DNA of 64,000 nt from Streptomyces buecherae. Lineage in GTDB: Bacteria > Actinomycetota > Actinomycetes > Streptomycetales > Streptomycetaceae. Position 1 is the stretch's first letter. Every line of letters starts with the position of its first letter. The position numbers and the translations under genes were made by a program. Under the pieces are notes generated by a model that saw only the letters and a program-made list of their open reading frames with translations, ran no database searches and was not told where the DNA came from. The DNA is taken from assembly GCF_014295035.1 (NCBI RefSeq), contig NZ_CP060404.1, positions 2,940,501-3,004,500 on the forward strand, given 5' to 3'. Below, one piece after another: positions 18,177-25,982 of this stretch.

Positions 18177-19378
18177 CGCGGGACGCGGCCACGGGCCGGA
18201 CCGTGGAGCAGAGCGCGGGGAACGGGCCCCCGCCCGGTGAGCCGCTGCTCGTGGCCGAGCGGCTGACCAAGCACTTCCCGATCATGGGCGGCTTCCCGTT
18301 CCAACGGAAGGTCGGCGCCGTGCAGGCGGTGGACGGCATCGACCTGGCGGTGCACGCGGGCGAGAGCTTCGGCCTGGTCGGCGAGTCGGGGTGCGGCAAG
18401 TCCACCACCGGCCGGCTGCTGACCCGCCTCCTGGAGCCGACCGCCGGCCGGATCAGCTACCGAGGCCAGGACATCACGCACGCCGACCGCAAGGCCCTGG
18501 CCCCGATCCGCTCCGAGATTCAGATGATCTTCCAGGACCCGTACTCGTCCCTCAACCCACGCCAGACGGTCGGCGCGATCATCTCCGGCCCGATGGAGAT
18601 CAACCGCATCCGCCCACCCGGCGGCCGGGAGGCCCGGGTGCGCGAACTCCTGGAGACGGTGGGCCTGAGCCCCGAGCACTACAACCGCTTCCCGCACGAG
18701 TTCTCCGGCGGCCAACGCCAACGCATCGGCGTGGCCCGCGCGCTGGCCCTGGACCCCCGCCTCATCGTCGCCGACGAACCCGTCTCCGCCCTCGACGTAT
18801 CCATCCAGGCCCAGGTCATCAACCTGCTCCAGCGCCTGCGCGCCGAACTCGGCATCGCCTTCGTCTTCATCGCCCACGACCTGGCGGTGGTCCGGCACTT
18901 CTCGCAACGGGTGGCGGTGATGTACCTCGGCAAGATCGTCGAGGTGGGCGACCGCGAGTCCATCTACGTCCGCCCCCGCCACCCGTACACCCACGCCCTG
19001 CTGTCGGCGGTCCCGGACGCGACGGAGTTCCTCGCGGAGGGGGCGGGCGCGAGCCACGTGGACGCGGGTTACGCGGGGGCGGGCGAGGGGGCGGGCGGTG
19101 GCCCGGCTCCCGGCCCCGGGCGCATCCGTCTCGCCGGCGACGTCCCCTCACCCATCCGCCCGCCATCGGGCTGCCGCTTCCGCACCCGCTGCTGGAAGGC
19201 GCGCGACCGCTGCGCGAGCGAGGAACCACCCCTGGCCCCCATCCCGGGCAACGGCCCCGGCCACCTCACGGCCTGCCACTTCCCGGAGGACCCGACGACC
19301 GCGCGGGGCGAGGCGGTGATCCTCGATCCGGCGTTGCGGGGTGGGGGTGTGGCGAAGGCTCATGGTGTGGAGGGGTGA
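18173..19378 (+). CDS. oligopeptide ABC transporter ATP-binding protein (DppF/OppF type)
   Basis: The ATG at 18173 overlaps the previous stop and is preceded by GGGAGGGG. The 401-residue ATPase has Walker A G-E-S-G-C-G-K-S, signature F-S-G-G-Q-R-Q-R, Walker [13 protein letters not shown] and H-loop [10 protein letters not shown], all typical of DppF. The C-terminal extension has the Cys motif [11 protein letters not shown]. An acidic Gly-rich insertion (about residues 285-315) precedes that motif. It forms the ATPase pair with the gene upstream and closes operon 1. Confidence 0.93.
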   Translation: MTRDAATGRTVEQSAGNGPPPGEPLLVAERLTKHFPIMGGFPFQRKVGAVQAVDGIDLAVHAGESFGLVGESGCGKSTTGRLLTRLLEPTAGRISYRGQDITHADRKALAPIRSEIQMIFQDPYSSLNPRQTVGAIISGPMEINRIRPPGGREARVRELLETVGLSPEHYNRFPHEFSGGQRQRIGVARALALDPRLIVADEPVSALDVSIQAQVINLLQRLRAELGIAFVFIAHDLAVVRHFSQRVAVMYLGKIVEVGDRESIYVRPRHPYTHALLSAVPDATEFLAEGAGASHVDAGYAGAGEGAGGGPAPGPGRIRLAGDVPSPIRPPSGCRFRTRCWKARDRCASEEPPLAPIPGNGPGHLTACHFPEDPTTARGEAVILDPALRGGGVAKAHGVEG

Positions 19379-19460
19379 GGGGGCGGGTTGGGCCTCACTC
19401 CTGAGCGGCCCTCCGTCTCCGTCAACGGTCCACTTTCGATGCTCCGGGCCGGGCGCACGG

Positions 19461-19489
19461 ACCTCGGCCGGTTCACCTCTGGCCGAGGT
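19461..19489. promoter_or_regulatory. inverted repeat upstream of the graspetide locus
   Basis: ACCTCGGCC (19461-19469) and GGCCGAGGT (19481-19489) form a perfect 9-bp inverted repeat with an 11-base spacer. It lies 83 bases after operon 1 ends and about 90 bases before tgmA. It could be a weak terminator for the ABC operon or an operator. A TTGACA at 19509-19514 follows, but no good -10 is evident. Confidence 0.5.
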
Positions 19490-19577
19490 GATTCAGTCGC
19501 AGGTGTGATTGACAACACAGCGTGCACGCCGACAAGTTGGCCTCGCCGAGTCACGAGGAGACGGAGGTACACCACCG

Positions 19578-19850
19578 ATGACGCAGACGCCCCCGCCATG
19601 GGGCACGCAACGCATGGGTCCGTACGCGGCGACTACCTCGGTTCCGCAGTACACACCTGTGATCGATCCCGAAACGCAGATCGCCGTCATCGTCGACGAG
19701 CACGGGCGAACGGTCGAGTTGGGTAGCCATGGCACCAGCACGAGCGGCCTGACACCCACCACGACCGCCCCCGGGGACGGAGCCGGCCCGGGTGCTGCGA
19801 CCGACGCCGACAGCACCGAGTCATACGACCAGGACCAGAGTTCCGACTGA
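19578..19850 (+). CDS. tgmA: putative ATP-grasp-modified RiPP (graspetide) precursor
   Basis: The ATG at 19578 is preceded by GGAGG. The 90-residue product matches the actinobacterial ATP-grasp-target precursor pattern (the TgmA / TIGR04186 type as I recall). It has an N-terminal leader with P-W-G-T-Q-R-M and P-Q-Y-T-P-V-I-D-P-E-T-Q, then D-E-H-G-R, then a C-terminal core rich in Thr, Ser, Asp and Glu (S-G-L-T-P-T-T-T-A-P-G-D-G, ending D-Q-D-Q-S-S-D). In graspetides, Ser/Thr or Lys side chains are joined to Asp/Glu side chains by the ATP-grasp ligase. The stop overlaps the tgmB start by one base (TGATG). An upstream GTG at 19509 is unlikely because it lacks a ribosome site. Confidence 0.85.
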   Translation: MTQTPPPWGTQRMGPYAATTSVPQYTPVIDPETQIAVIVDEHGRTVELGSHGTSTSGLTPTTTAPGDGAGPGAATDADSTESYDQDQSSD

Positions 19851-20812
19851 TGCAGGAGAGCGGTTCGGTGCTGGTGCTGACCAACCCTTACGACGTGACA
19901 GCGGACCTGGTGCTACGGCTCCTCGCCGACCGTCGGGTCCCCGTGGTCCGTCTCGACCCCGGCACCGACCTCCACGCAGGTGCCTCGCTGACCGCCACGT
20001 ACCACGCGGACGGCCAGCAGGGCACTCTCCGCACAGCGAGTCGGGAGATCGACACCACGCGCGTTCACTCCGTCTGGGTGCGGAGGCCGTCGCCCTACCT
20101 GGGCCCGCCGGGGCTGAGCGACCAGGATCGCCGGTTCGCCGCAGAACAAACGCTGTGGGGCGCGGGCGGCATCATCGCGTCGTTGCCAGCGGCGCACTAC
20201 ATGAATCACCCCTGGCACAACCGAGCCGCAGAGTCCAAGCCCGCACAGCTCTCGACCGCACAACGCTGCGGGTTCCCGGTGCCCAGCACGGTCATCACGA
20301 ACGATCCGGACGAGGCGAGGACGTTCGCTGCCCACCAACCGGGCGGCGTCGTCTACAAGCCCCTGTGGAACACGACCTACCGCGTGGACGGTCAGCCGCA
20401 CAGCGTGTGGGTGCGCGAGGTGGGCGCCAACGACATCACTGACGCCGTAGCCGTCTGCCCACACGTATTCCAGGCCACGGTGAGCAAGGAGTTCGACGCG
20501 CGCGTGACCGCCGTCGGTGGCCAACTGTTCGCGGTCCGGATCGACAGCCCCGATATCGACTGGCGCCGCCGCCAGGACCTCATGACGTGCACATCGATCG
20601 ACGTGCCTGAGCCCATCGCCCATGCCGCCGTCGCGTACCTTGCCGAATTCGGTCTGGTCTACGGTGCGTTCGACTTCGCCGTGACCGCCGAGGGTGTCTG
20701 GTACTTCCTGGAATGCAACCCGAACGGCCAACGGGCAGGGCAGCCGGCGGGTACCACCAAAGCCATCGCCCACGCCATCACCGAGCAGCTAGCGAAAGGC
20801 CCCGGTACGTGA
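19850..20812 (+). CDS. tgmB: ATP-grasp ribosomal peptide maturase
   Basis: The 320-residue enzyme is an ATP-grasp ligase of the MvdD/TgmB (SAV_5884) group that forms omega-ester or omega-amide links in the TgmA core. Features in order: an N-terminal pre-ATP-grasp domain (V-L-V-L-T-N-P-Y-D-V-T-A-D), V-W-V-R-R-P-S-P-Y recognition segment, the ATP-binding lysine in G-V-V-Y-K-P-L-W-N-T, Q-A-T-V-S-K-E-F-D-A-R-V-T, and the metal-binding strand W-Y-F-L-E-C-N-P-N-G-Q. It starts at the ATG overlapping the precursor stop and ends overlapping the methyltransferase start (GTGA). Tight coupling supports a three-gene pathway. Confidence 0.93.
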   Translation: MQESGSVLVLTNPYDVTADLVLRLLADRRVPVVRLDPGTDLHAGASLTATYHADGQQGTLRTASREIDTTRVHSVWVRRPSPYLGPPGLSDQDRRFAAEQTLWGAGGIIASLPAAHYMNHPWHNRAAESKPAQLSTAQRCGFPVPSTVITNDPDEARTFAAHQPGGVVYKPLWNTTYRVDGQPHSVWVREVGANDITDAVAVCPHVFQATVSKEFDARVTAVGGQLFAVRIDSPDIDWRRRQDLMTCTSIDVPEPIAHAAVAYLAEFGLVYGAFDFAVTAEGVWYFLECNPNGQRAGQPAGTTKAIAHAITEQLAKGPGT

Positions 20813-21951
20813 GCACTTCGACGCAGCTCCGCGAGACGTTGGCGGAAAGCCTCACCGAGACGGGCGCCCTCACGGACCCCGAGTGGCGGAGCGCCGTCAG
20901 CGCGGTGCCGCGTGAGTTGTTCGCGGGGGCCTACTTCAGGCCGGTGCCGGGCACCGTACCGACCAGCTATCGACCTGTCCGCGAGGGCGATCCCGGGTGG
21001 CTGGAGGGGATCTACTCCGACGAGACGCTGATCACCCAACTGGACGGGCAAACCCGACCCGTCGACGTGGCGGAGGGGACCGCGATCGGTTCCCCCTCCT
21101 CCTCGTCCACCCTGCCCTCGCTGGTGCTGCGCATGTGGCAACAGCTCGGCGTCGAAGCCGGTCACCGGGTGTTGGAGATCGGCACCGGCACCGGATACTC
21201 GACCGCCCTCGGTGCGCACCGCCTCGGGGACACCAGTATCACCAGCATCGAATACGACCCTGTGGTCGGCGGTGCCGCCGCTGTGGCGCTCGAAGCGGCC
21301 GGCTTCGCGCCACGGCTGGTCATCGGTGACGGGCTGCGCGGCGATCCGGACGGAGGCCCGTACGACCGGCTGATCGCCACGTGTTCGGTCCGGTACGTCC
21401 CGCTGCCGTGGCTGCACCAGGTCCGGCCGAGCGGGAAGATCCTCGTCACTCTCTCTGGTTGGAGTCTCGCCAACGCCCTCGTCTCGCTGGATGTGACCGG
21501 CCCCGGGGAGGCGACCGGTCGGTTCCTGCCCGGCTACACCAGCTTCATGATCGCCCGGCCGCACGATCGCCCGCCCCGACCGGCGCTGGCGCTGCTGCCC
21601 GGAGACGAGCGCCCGAGCGAGATCGACCCGACGAAGCTCGATGACTGGACCGGTGGTTGGGTCGCACAGCTCGCGGCACCGTCCGCCGAACGCCTGGGGA
21701 CGGGCTCGGAACAGATCCTCTGGGACGTGTCCACCGGCTCACAGGCTCGGACGGCCCCCAGCCCCGGTGGCGGCTGGACCGTCGTGCAGCGCGGCCCCGT
21801 TCGCCTGTGGGACCAGGTCGAGCGGGCCGTACGACAATGGCAGGCCGCCGGCGAACCGCACCAGGAGGAGTTCGGCATCACGATCTCGCCCGTCGGCCAG
21901 CGGGTGTGGCTCGGCACCGAAGCCGGCCCCGGGTGGGACCTGCCGATCTGA
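20809..21951 (+). CDS. tgmC: PIMT-like methyltransferase of the ATP-grasp peptide system
   Basis: GTG at 20809 overlaps the tgmB stop. The 380-residue protein is a SAM-dependent O-methyltransferase related to protein-L-isoaspartate methyltransferase: SAM motif V-L-E-I-G-T-G-T-G-Y-S, and upstream I-G-S-P-S-S-S-S-T-L-P-S in place of the T-I-S-x-P segment of housekeeping Pcm. A C-terminal domain of about 150 residues (G-P-V-R-L-W-D-Q-V-E-R-A, F-G-I-T-I-S-P-V-G-Q) is absent from Pcm and is shared with the methyltransferase at 26667. In the related fuscimiditide pathway such an enzyme methylates an Asp, which then closes to an aspartimide; the same reaction is inferred here. No transporter or protease gene is obviously part of the locus. 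Confidence 0.9.
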   Translation: MSTSTQLRETLAESLTETGALTDPEWRSAVSAVPRELFAGAYFRPVPGTVPTSYRPVREGDPGWLEGIYSDETLITQLDGQTRPVDVAEGTAIGSPSSSSTLPSLVLRMWQQLGVEAGHRVLEIGTGTGYSTALGAHRLGDTSITSIEYDPVVGGAAAVALEAAGFAPRLVIGDGLRGDPDGGPYDRLIATCSVRYVPLPWLHQVRPSGKILVTLSGWSLANALVSLDVTGPGEATGRFLPGYTSFMIARPHDRPPRPALALLPGDERPSEIDPTKLDDWTGGWVAQLAAPSAERLGTGSEQILWDVSTGSQARTAPSPGGGWTVVQRGPVRLWDQVERAVRQWQAAGEPHQEEFGITISPVGQRVWLGTEAGPGWDLPI

Positions 21952-22300
21952 CCCACCCCGGCCCAGGTCACCCCCGGCAACCCCGACAGGCGGCACGCAG
22001 GCCCGCCACGACAGCGCCCCGGAAGCCCGCCCGCGGCATGGCCGAACGGCCGGGCACGGTGATCGCGTCGTCACTCAGCAACCCTCGCCACTCTCAGGCG
22101 TAGTGGCCACCCCCACCTGACCACCACAACTGGACGATGTGCTACCGCATTTGGTGGAGATCGGACGGCGGAATCGGGAACTCCGACCGCTGCGTAGCCA
22201 TGGTAAGGAGTGAGGGGCCACCGGGCCCCTCTTCAACCGGGTCGCGTCGTGTGCGGTGTGGCGGGCGGCCCGGGCGAGATGCACGTCGAGAGGACGTACG
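21952..22300. other. intergenic region after the graspetide locus
   Basis: These 350 bases hold frames that look like read-through of the preceding gene's codon bias but lack start sites. I see no clear terminator, precursor-like ORF or repeat. The promoter of the secreted protein gene presumably lies near the 3' end. Confidence 0.4.
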
Positions 22301-23710
22301 GTGAGTTTGCTCAGCACGGATTCTGGTGCTGCCGGCCGATTGCGGGCCGGTCTGGTCGTCAGCGCGGCCCTGGCCGTCACAGCAGTCACGGCCACCACGG
22401 CGCCAGCGCTCGCGGCCTCCCCGAGCGGGGACCCGGCCGAGGGTCGGACGGCGGCCCAGGAAGGGCTTGCCCACCCGTCGGCCATGCTCGGCGCCGGCCC
22501 GATCAGCCGCACCGCGACCGGCCACCACGCGTTCGAACCCGGGCGCGCCGGCCGCCCCGCCGGAACCCCGCACGCCGCCCCCGCCCACCCGTCCGCCGGC
22601 CCGGCGTCGAGCGTCGCCGGCTGGCAGGAGAGGACGATGGCCGAACCGGATGCCACGGGCATCCGCCTGACGCGCGTGGACGCGCACGTCACGTGGGCGT
22701 CAGGGATGCGCTTCGACTGGTACGGGGACAACTTCGCGTTCGTACCCACGCTGTGGGAGCGCGACGACCGCAAGGGCACCGGGTGGAAGGAGCGGGCGAC
22801 CATACCCGGGCCGAACGGGTACAACGAGCGGTGGAACGACGTGGACGCCTCGTCCAGCCGCAGTGCGGTGCTGGTCGGCGACTACCACGAGCCGTCCGGC
22901 GGCGTGGTCAACCAGAGCTGGAACGGCCGGGCCTGGAAGAACTCGGTGGCCCCGGTGCCGAAGGACACGATCGGTGCGGGCTTCCTGGCCGTCGACGCGC
23001 GCACCGCGACCGACGCCTGGGCGGCGGGCTGGGCACAGGTTCCCACCAGCGACTCGAACGACAGCAGGAACGTGGGCCTGCTCAGCCACTGGAACGGCAC
23101 CCGCTGGACCACGTCGAAGCTGCCCGCCATCGGCGGTGACCGGGACGGCTGGCACCTGGTCACGGTGACCGCGCTGGCCGCCAACGACGTGTGGGCGGCG
23201 GGCTCGGTGTACGGCGACGCGGGCACCCGGCCGCTCCTCCTGCACTTCGACGGCAAGAGCTGGCGCGAGGTGCGGGTGCCGGACCTCGGCGACGTACAGG
23301 CCCAGTTCGACGCGCTCGCGCCCGGCCCGGGCGGCGTGGTGTGGGCCGGCGGTACGACCGAGGCGGCGGACGGCACCCTGAGCGGTTTCGCCCTCCGGTA
23401 CGCGCACGGCACCTGGACCCGCAAGCCGCTGCCGACCGGCACAGCGCCGGTGACCGCGGTCACCGTCAACGGGGACGCGCCGGTGTTCGTGGTCGTCGAG
23501 GACGAGGAGCGGACCGACGCGCTGCAGGGCAACGCCACGGGCACCCGCTGGACCTCGCTCGGCCTGGCCGACGCCGCCGCGCCGCCGCTGAACAGCTTTG
23601 ACGTACTGGCCTCCGGAAAGACCATCGACGTGCTGGGACACCGCCCGCCCTCGGACGGCACCGGACGCATCGGCTACCCGGTCGTCCTGACCAAGACCCT
23701 CACGCCCTGA
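22301..23710 (+). CDS. secreted beta-propeller-like protein of unknown function
   Basis: GTG at 22301 follows GAGAGG and gives a 469-residue protein with a classical signal peptide (hydrophobic A-G-L-V-V-S-A-A-L-A-V-T-A-V-T, cleavage near A-L-A-A-S). The mature part contains repeated motifs W-N-G-x-x-W, D-A-W-A-A-G-W, N-D-V-W-A-A-G-S and F-D-G-K-S-W that recur about every 45-60 residues, as in secreted propeller-like proteins of streptomycetes. No catalytic motif is seen. It may bind an extracellular ligand or the cell wall; this is a guess. It ends before a strong terminator shared with the convergent DUF397 module. Confidence 0.8.
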   Translation: MSLLSTDSGAAGRLRAGLVVSAALAVTAVTATTAPALAASPSGDPAEGRTAAQEGLAHPSAMLGAGPISRTATGHHAFEPGRAGRPAGTPHAAPAHPSAGPASSVAGWQERTMAEPDATGIRLTRVDAHVTWASGMRFDWYGDNFAFVPTLWERDDRKGTGWKERATIPGPNGYNERWNDVDASSSRSAVLVGDYHEPSGGVVNQSWNGRAWKNSVAPVPKDTIGAGFLAVDARTATDAWAAGWAQVPTSDSNDSRNVGLLSHWNGTRWTTSKLPAIGGDRDGWHLVTVTALAANDVWAAGSVYGDAGTRPLLLHFDGKSWREVRVPDLGDVQAQFDALAPGPGGVVWAGGTTEAADGTLSGFALRYAHGTWTRKPLPTGTAPVTAVTVNGDAPVFVVVEDEERTDALQGNATGTRWTSLGLADAAAPPLNSFDVLASGKTIDVLGHRPPSDGTGRIGYPVVLTKTLTP

Positions 23711-23826
23711 CGAGACCGTAGGACCGGCGGTTGGGAACGGGCCCCGCAGCAGCCCGAGGGCCGGGGCGGTCTCAGCGAGCAGCCAACCTCGTACGGCGTG
23801 CAGCCCATTCCACCGGCCTGGTAATG

Positions 23827-23860
23827 GAAGAACCCCCAACCGTCTGGTTGGGGGTTCTTC
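23827..23860. terminator. bidirectional hairpin terminator
   Basis: GAAGAACCCCCAAC (23827-23840) and GTTGGGGGTTCTTC (23847-23860) form a perfect 14-bp stem with loop CGTCTG. It lies between the convergent secreted-protein gene and the DUF397 gene and can serve both. Confidence 0.92.
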
Positions 23861-23880
23861 GGGTGTCGGCGGGTAACGGG

Positions 23881-24087
23881 TTACGCGCCGAAGTCGCCCG
23901 CCTTCACGCCTGCCACGAAGGCGTTCCACGCGGCAGGTTCGAAGGCCAGGGTCGGACCGCTGGGGTCCTTCGAGTCCCGGACGGGAACGATGCCAGTTGA
24001 GGTCGCATGAGTAGGGGCCCACTCGATGCATTGCCCCTCGCCCGCGCTGTACGTGCTCTTGACCCATACCGGGCCGGTGCCGTTCAT
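23881..24087 (-). CDS. DUF397 protein (Scr2-like)
   Basis: The 68-residue DUF397 protein has the family pattern: W-V-K-S-T-Y-S-A-G-x-G-Q-C-I-E-W-A near the N-terminus, V-P-V-R-D-S-K-D-P-x-G-P-T-L in the middle, and W-N-A-F-V-A-G-V-K-A-G-D-F at the end. DUF397 proteins are small partners of XRE/DUF5753 regulators such as Scr1 in S. coelicolor and have been described as toxin-antitoxin-like pairs. Its start overlaps the stop of the upstream truncated regulator gene by four bases. It is about 80 per cent like the second DUF397 gene at 24410, suggesting local duplication (estimate by eye). Confidence 0.9.
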   Translation of the reverse strand: MNGTGPVWVKSTYSAGEGQCIEWAPTHATSTGIVPVRDSKDPSGPTLAFEPAAWNAFVAGVKAGDFGA

Positions 24088-24341
24088 CTGCCGTGGTCCT
24101 CCCTGATCTTGCGCATCAGCTCCAGCGACTCCGCTTCGGGGAGCGCCGCCATCCGTAGTGGGTCGAAATTGCCGACCGGGGAAGCCACCACGTCCGGTGC
24201 CTCGTCCACCTGCCCACCATGGGTGGGTGTCTCGGCGTACACGACTTGCGGTTTACCGTCCAACGCAAGCAGCGTTAACGGCAGATGGGAGGGAGCGGCA
24301 CCCGCCTTGTACGGCAACACATAGAGGGTCACGTGGGCCAT
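24084..24341 (-). pseudogene. C-terminal remnant of an XRE/DUF5753 regulator
   Basis: The 85-residue frame from ATG 24341 contains only what looks like the last third of a DUF5753 domain: V-T-L-Y-V-L-P-Y-K-A-G-A, then P-L-T-L-L-A-L-D-G-K-P-Q-V-V-Y-A-E-T, then an E-S-L-E-L-M-R-K-I-R-E helix. The N-terminal helix-turn-helix and most of DUF5753 are missing. It overlaps the DUF397 start exactly as an intact regulator would. One leucine is TTA (24276-24278). It could still be translated and act as a small partner of DUF397, but truncation by a deletion between duplicated modules is the simplest reading. Confidence 0.65.
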
Positions 24342-24409
24342 AGGACGCAGTGGAGCCCCCTCCATCCGGTCGGGGACTCCATGTCGATCGGCAGCGAGCG
24401 CATCACGGA

Positions 24410-24610
24410 CTACGCGCCGAAGTCGCCCGCCCTCACGCCTGCCACGAACGCGCTCCACGCCGACGGCTCGAAGGTCAGAGCCGGGCCCTGTGGGTCCTTG
24501 CTGTCGCGTACGGGGATGACGCCAGTCGTGGTCGCGTGAGCGGGGGCCCACTCGATGCATTCGCCGCCGTTCGATGCGCTGTAGCTGGACTTGATCCACT
24601 TCTCGGTCAT
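24410..24610 (-). CDS. DUF397 protein (Scr2-like)
   Basis: The 66-residue protein has the DUF397 pattern W-I-K-S-S-Y-S-A-S-N-G-G-E-C-I-E-W-A, I-P-V-R-D-S-K-D-P-Q-G-P-A-L and W-S-A-F-V-A-G-V-R-A-G-D-F. Its start overlaps the stop of the XRE regulator (24607) by four bases, so the two are translationally coupled. It is the intact pair member of this duplicated module and closely resembles the DUF397 gene at 23881. Confidence 0.92.
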   Translation of the reverse strand: MTEKWIKSSYSASNGGECIEWAPAHATTTGVIPVRDSKDPQGPALTFEPSAWSAFVAGVRAGDFGA

Positions 24611-25428
24611 TGGTCGTAGCCCTTCAGGATCTGGTCGATCAACTCTGCTGTATCGCCGGGCGGTAGGGCCAAAGCCCTGATCAGATCGTACGCGTCCGAG
24701 GCCACCTCGACGTCGTTCGATTCCGCGAGTACGTACCCCCGGGGAAACCCATCTACGTGCGCGACGTCCGGCCCTTCCCTGAACGACAACAAGCCGAACG
24801 AGCTTGCCGCCACGGTGTTGAGCCGTCCCGCCGGAACCACCTGGACGCGGTGCCGCGGAGTCTCGGCCAGATCCCGTACGCGAAGCAACTGCTCGCGCAT
24901 GGTCTGAGCATCACCCACCTGCGCCCGCAGTACGGCCTCGTTGATCACCAACCACAGGCGCACGGGCCATTCCTCACGGGTGAGAATGGCCTGCCGTTCC
25001 AATCGCGCAGCGACCAGCGCCTCTAGATCCACCGGGCGACCTCCACGGAGAACCTCCGAGGCGTAAGCCCGAGTCTGAACCAGTCCCGGCAGCAGCAGCG
25101 GATTGAACATCCGGATCATGGTGGCCTGTTGCTCAAGCACAACGTACGGTGCGAACCAGTCTGGATGGCCGCTGCGCTTGGCCAGCTTGGTTCGGAGGCG
25201 CAGGTACACCCCCGGCGTTCCGGCAAGTACGTCTATCGCTCGGGCGAACGCCTCCGACGCGAGCACCGTACCGTTCTCCACCTTCGACACCTGGCTCTGC
25301 CCGAAGTGCAACTCGTCCGCGAACCTCTCCTGCGACATAGCCAGGGACTCGCGCAACGCTCGCACCTCGTCACCGAAGTACGCGGCGGCACCCTTTGGCC
25401 GGACGGGGTTCCCCTCGCTCATGCGCAA
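24607..25428 (-). CDS. XRE-family regulator with DUF5753 domain (Scr1-like)
   Basis: The 273-residue protein has an N-terminal helix-turn-helix (L-R-E-S-L-A-M-S-Q-E-R-F-A-D-E-L-H-F-G-Q-S-Q-V-S-K-V-E-N-G, about residues 25-55) and a DUF5753 domain (L-L-L-P-G-L-V-Q-T-R-A-Y-A, V-R-L-W-L-V-I-N-E-A-V-L-R, V-Q-V-V-P-A-G). This is the Scr1 architecture. It is divergent from the five-gene operon that starts at 25561 and may control it through the inverted repeat at 25507-25525, as well as its own gene pair. ATG at 25428 or the second Met two codons later are both possible starts. Confidence 0.9.
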   Translation of the reverse strand: MRMSEGNPVRPKGAAAYFGDEVRALRESLAMSQERFADELHFGQSQVSKVENGTVLASEAFARAIDVLAGTPGVYLRLRTKLAKRSGHPDWFAPYVVLEQQATMIRMFNPLLLPGLVQTRAYASEVLRGGRPVDLEALVAARLERQAILTREEWPVRLWLVINEAVLRAQVGDAQTMREQLLRVRDLAETPRHRVQVVPAGRLNTVAASSFGLLSFREGPDVAHVDGFPRGYVLAESNDVEVASDAYDLIRALALPPGDTAELIDQILKGYDQ

Positions 25429-25506
25429 CTTCCCGTTTTCTTAAGCGGGTTGGAATGGCGTCTGACCTGGAATCTTAGCCCCGCAGGGGCAACGCTTGTA
25501 GGCAAT

Positions 25507-25525
25507 CGATCACAACCGGTGATCG
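25507..25525. promoter_or_regulatory. candidate operator between XRE regulator and peptide operon
   Basis: CGATCAC (25507-25513) and GTGATCG (25519-25525) form a perfect 7-bp inverted repeat with a 5-base spacer (AACCG) in the 132-base divergent gap. Its size and position fit an XRE dimer site controlling both directions. No binding evidence exists. Confidence 0.45.
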
Positions 25526-25560
25526 CCAGCTCTACAGGGAAATCGACCTTGGAACACAAG

Positions 25561-25797
25561 ATGACCTTGCGGGTCTACCGAGCGCGCGTCGGGGAGGGGT
25601 CCGCCCCCGACGGTCCGCCGTCCGTCGTCACCGTCGACTCCGACGCCGTCTTCCGAGAGGACTTCGCGTACGCCGCCACCGCCGCCTGGCCCCCGTGCCG
25701 CTGCCCGCTCCACCGCGCCGGGGCAGCGCTTCGCCGCGTGGAGGCGGCCCCCCAGCGCGCGCAGGCGGCGTCCCAGGCCCCGGAGGTGACCCCGTGA
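25561..25797 (+). CDS. small hypothetical protein, first gene of PIMT-type peptide operon
   Basis: The ATG at 25561 opens a 78-residue protein I cannot assign. It begins R-V-Y-R-A-R-V-G-E-G, has V-V-T-V-D-S-D-A-V-F-R, and a W-P-P-C-R-C-P-L-H segment whose two Cys and His could bind metal. The C-terminal 25 residues are Ala/Gln-rich. The codon bias is normal for the region. Its stop overlaps the next start by four bases (GTGA), beginning a chain of five coupled genes. I recall similar W-P-P-C-x-C-P proteins in streptomycete clusters but no function. Confidence 0.7.
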   Translation: MTLRVYRARVGEGSAPDGPPSVVTVDSDAVFREDFAYAATAAWPPCRCPLHRAGAALRRVEAAPQRAQAASQAPEVTP

Positions 25798-25982
25798 TCC
25801 GTCCCCGTGACTGGCGCCCGCGCAACGCGTCCCGTTGCCAGGTCTGCCGCGAACTCATGGTGCGCCGACAGCGCGCCCGCGCTCGCCGTGACGACGACGC
25901 GTACGTGCAGGCGAGTACCGAACTCGACCAGCACGTCAGGGAGCGTCACGCTCCCCCACGGCATCCGGGCGGTGCGGTGTGA
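25794..25982 (+). CDS. small zinc-finger-like hypothetical protein
   Basis: GTG at 25794 overlaps the previous stop; preceded by GGAGG. The 62-residue basic protein has one C-x2-C (C-Q-V-C) and, about 29 residues later, H-x4-H (H-V-R-E-R-H), a spacing that could hold one zinc. The middle is Arg-rich (R-R-Q-R-A-R-A-R-R-D-D-D). It may act as a small recognition or scaffold protein for the operon; this is inference. Its stop overlaps the next start (GTGTGA context at 25979). Confidence 0.68.
   Translation: MIRPRDWRPRNASRCQVCRELMVRRQRARARRDDDAYVQASTELDQHVRERHAPPRHPGGAV

Noticed and set aside
19509..19577. Longer tgmA start at GTG 19509
   Set aside because: No ribosome site there, whereas ATG 19578 has GGAGG and gives the expected leader.
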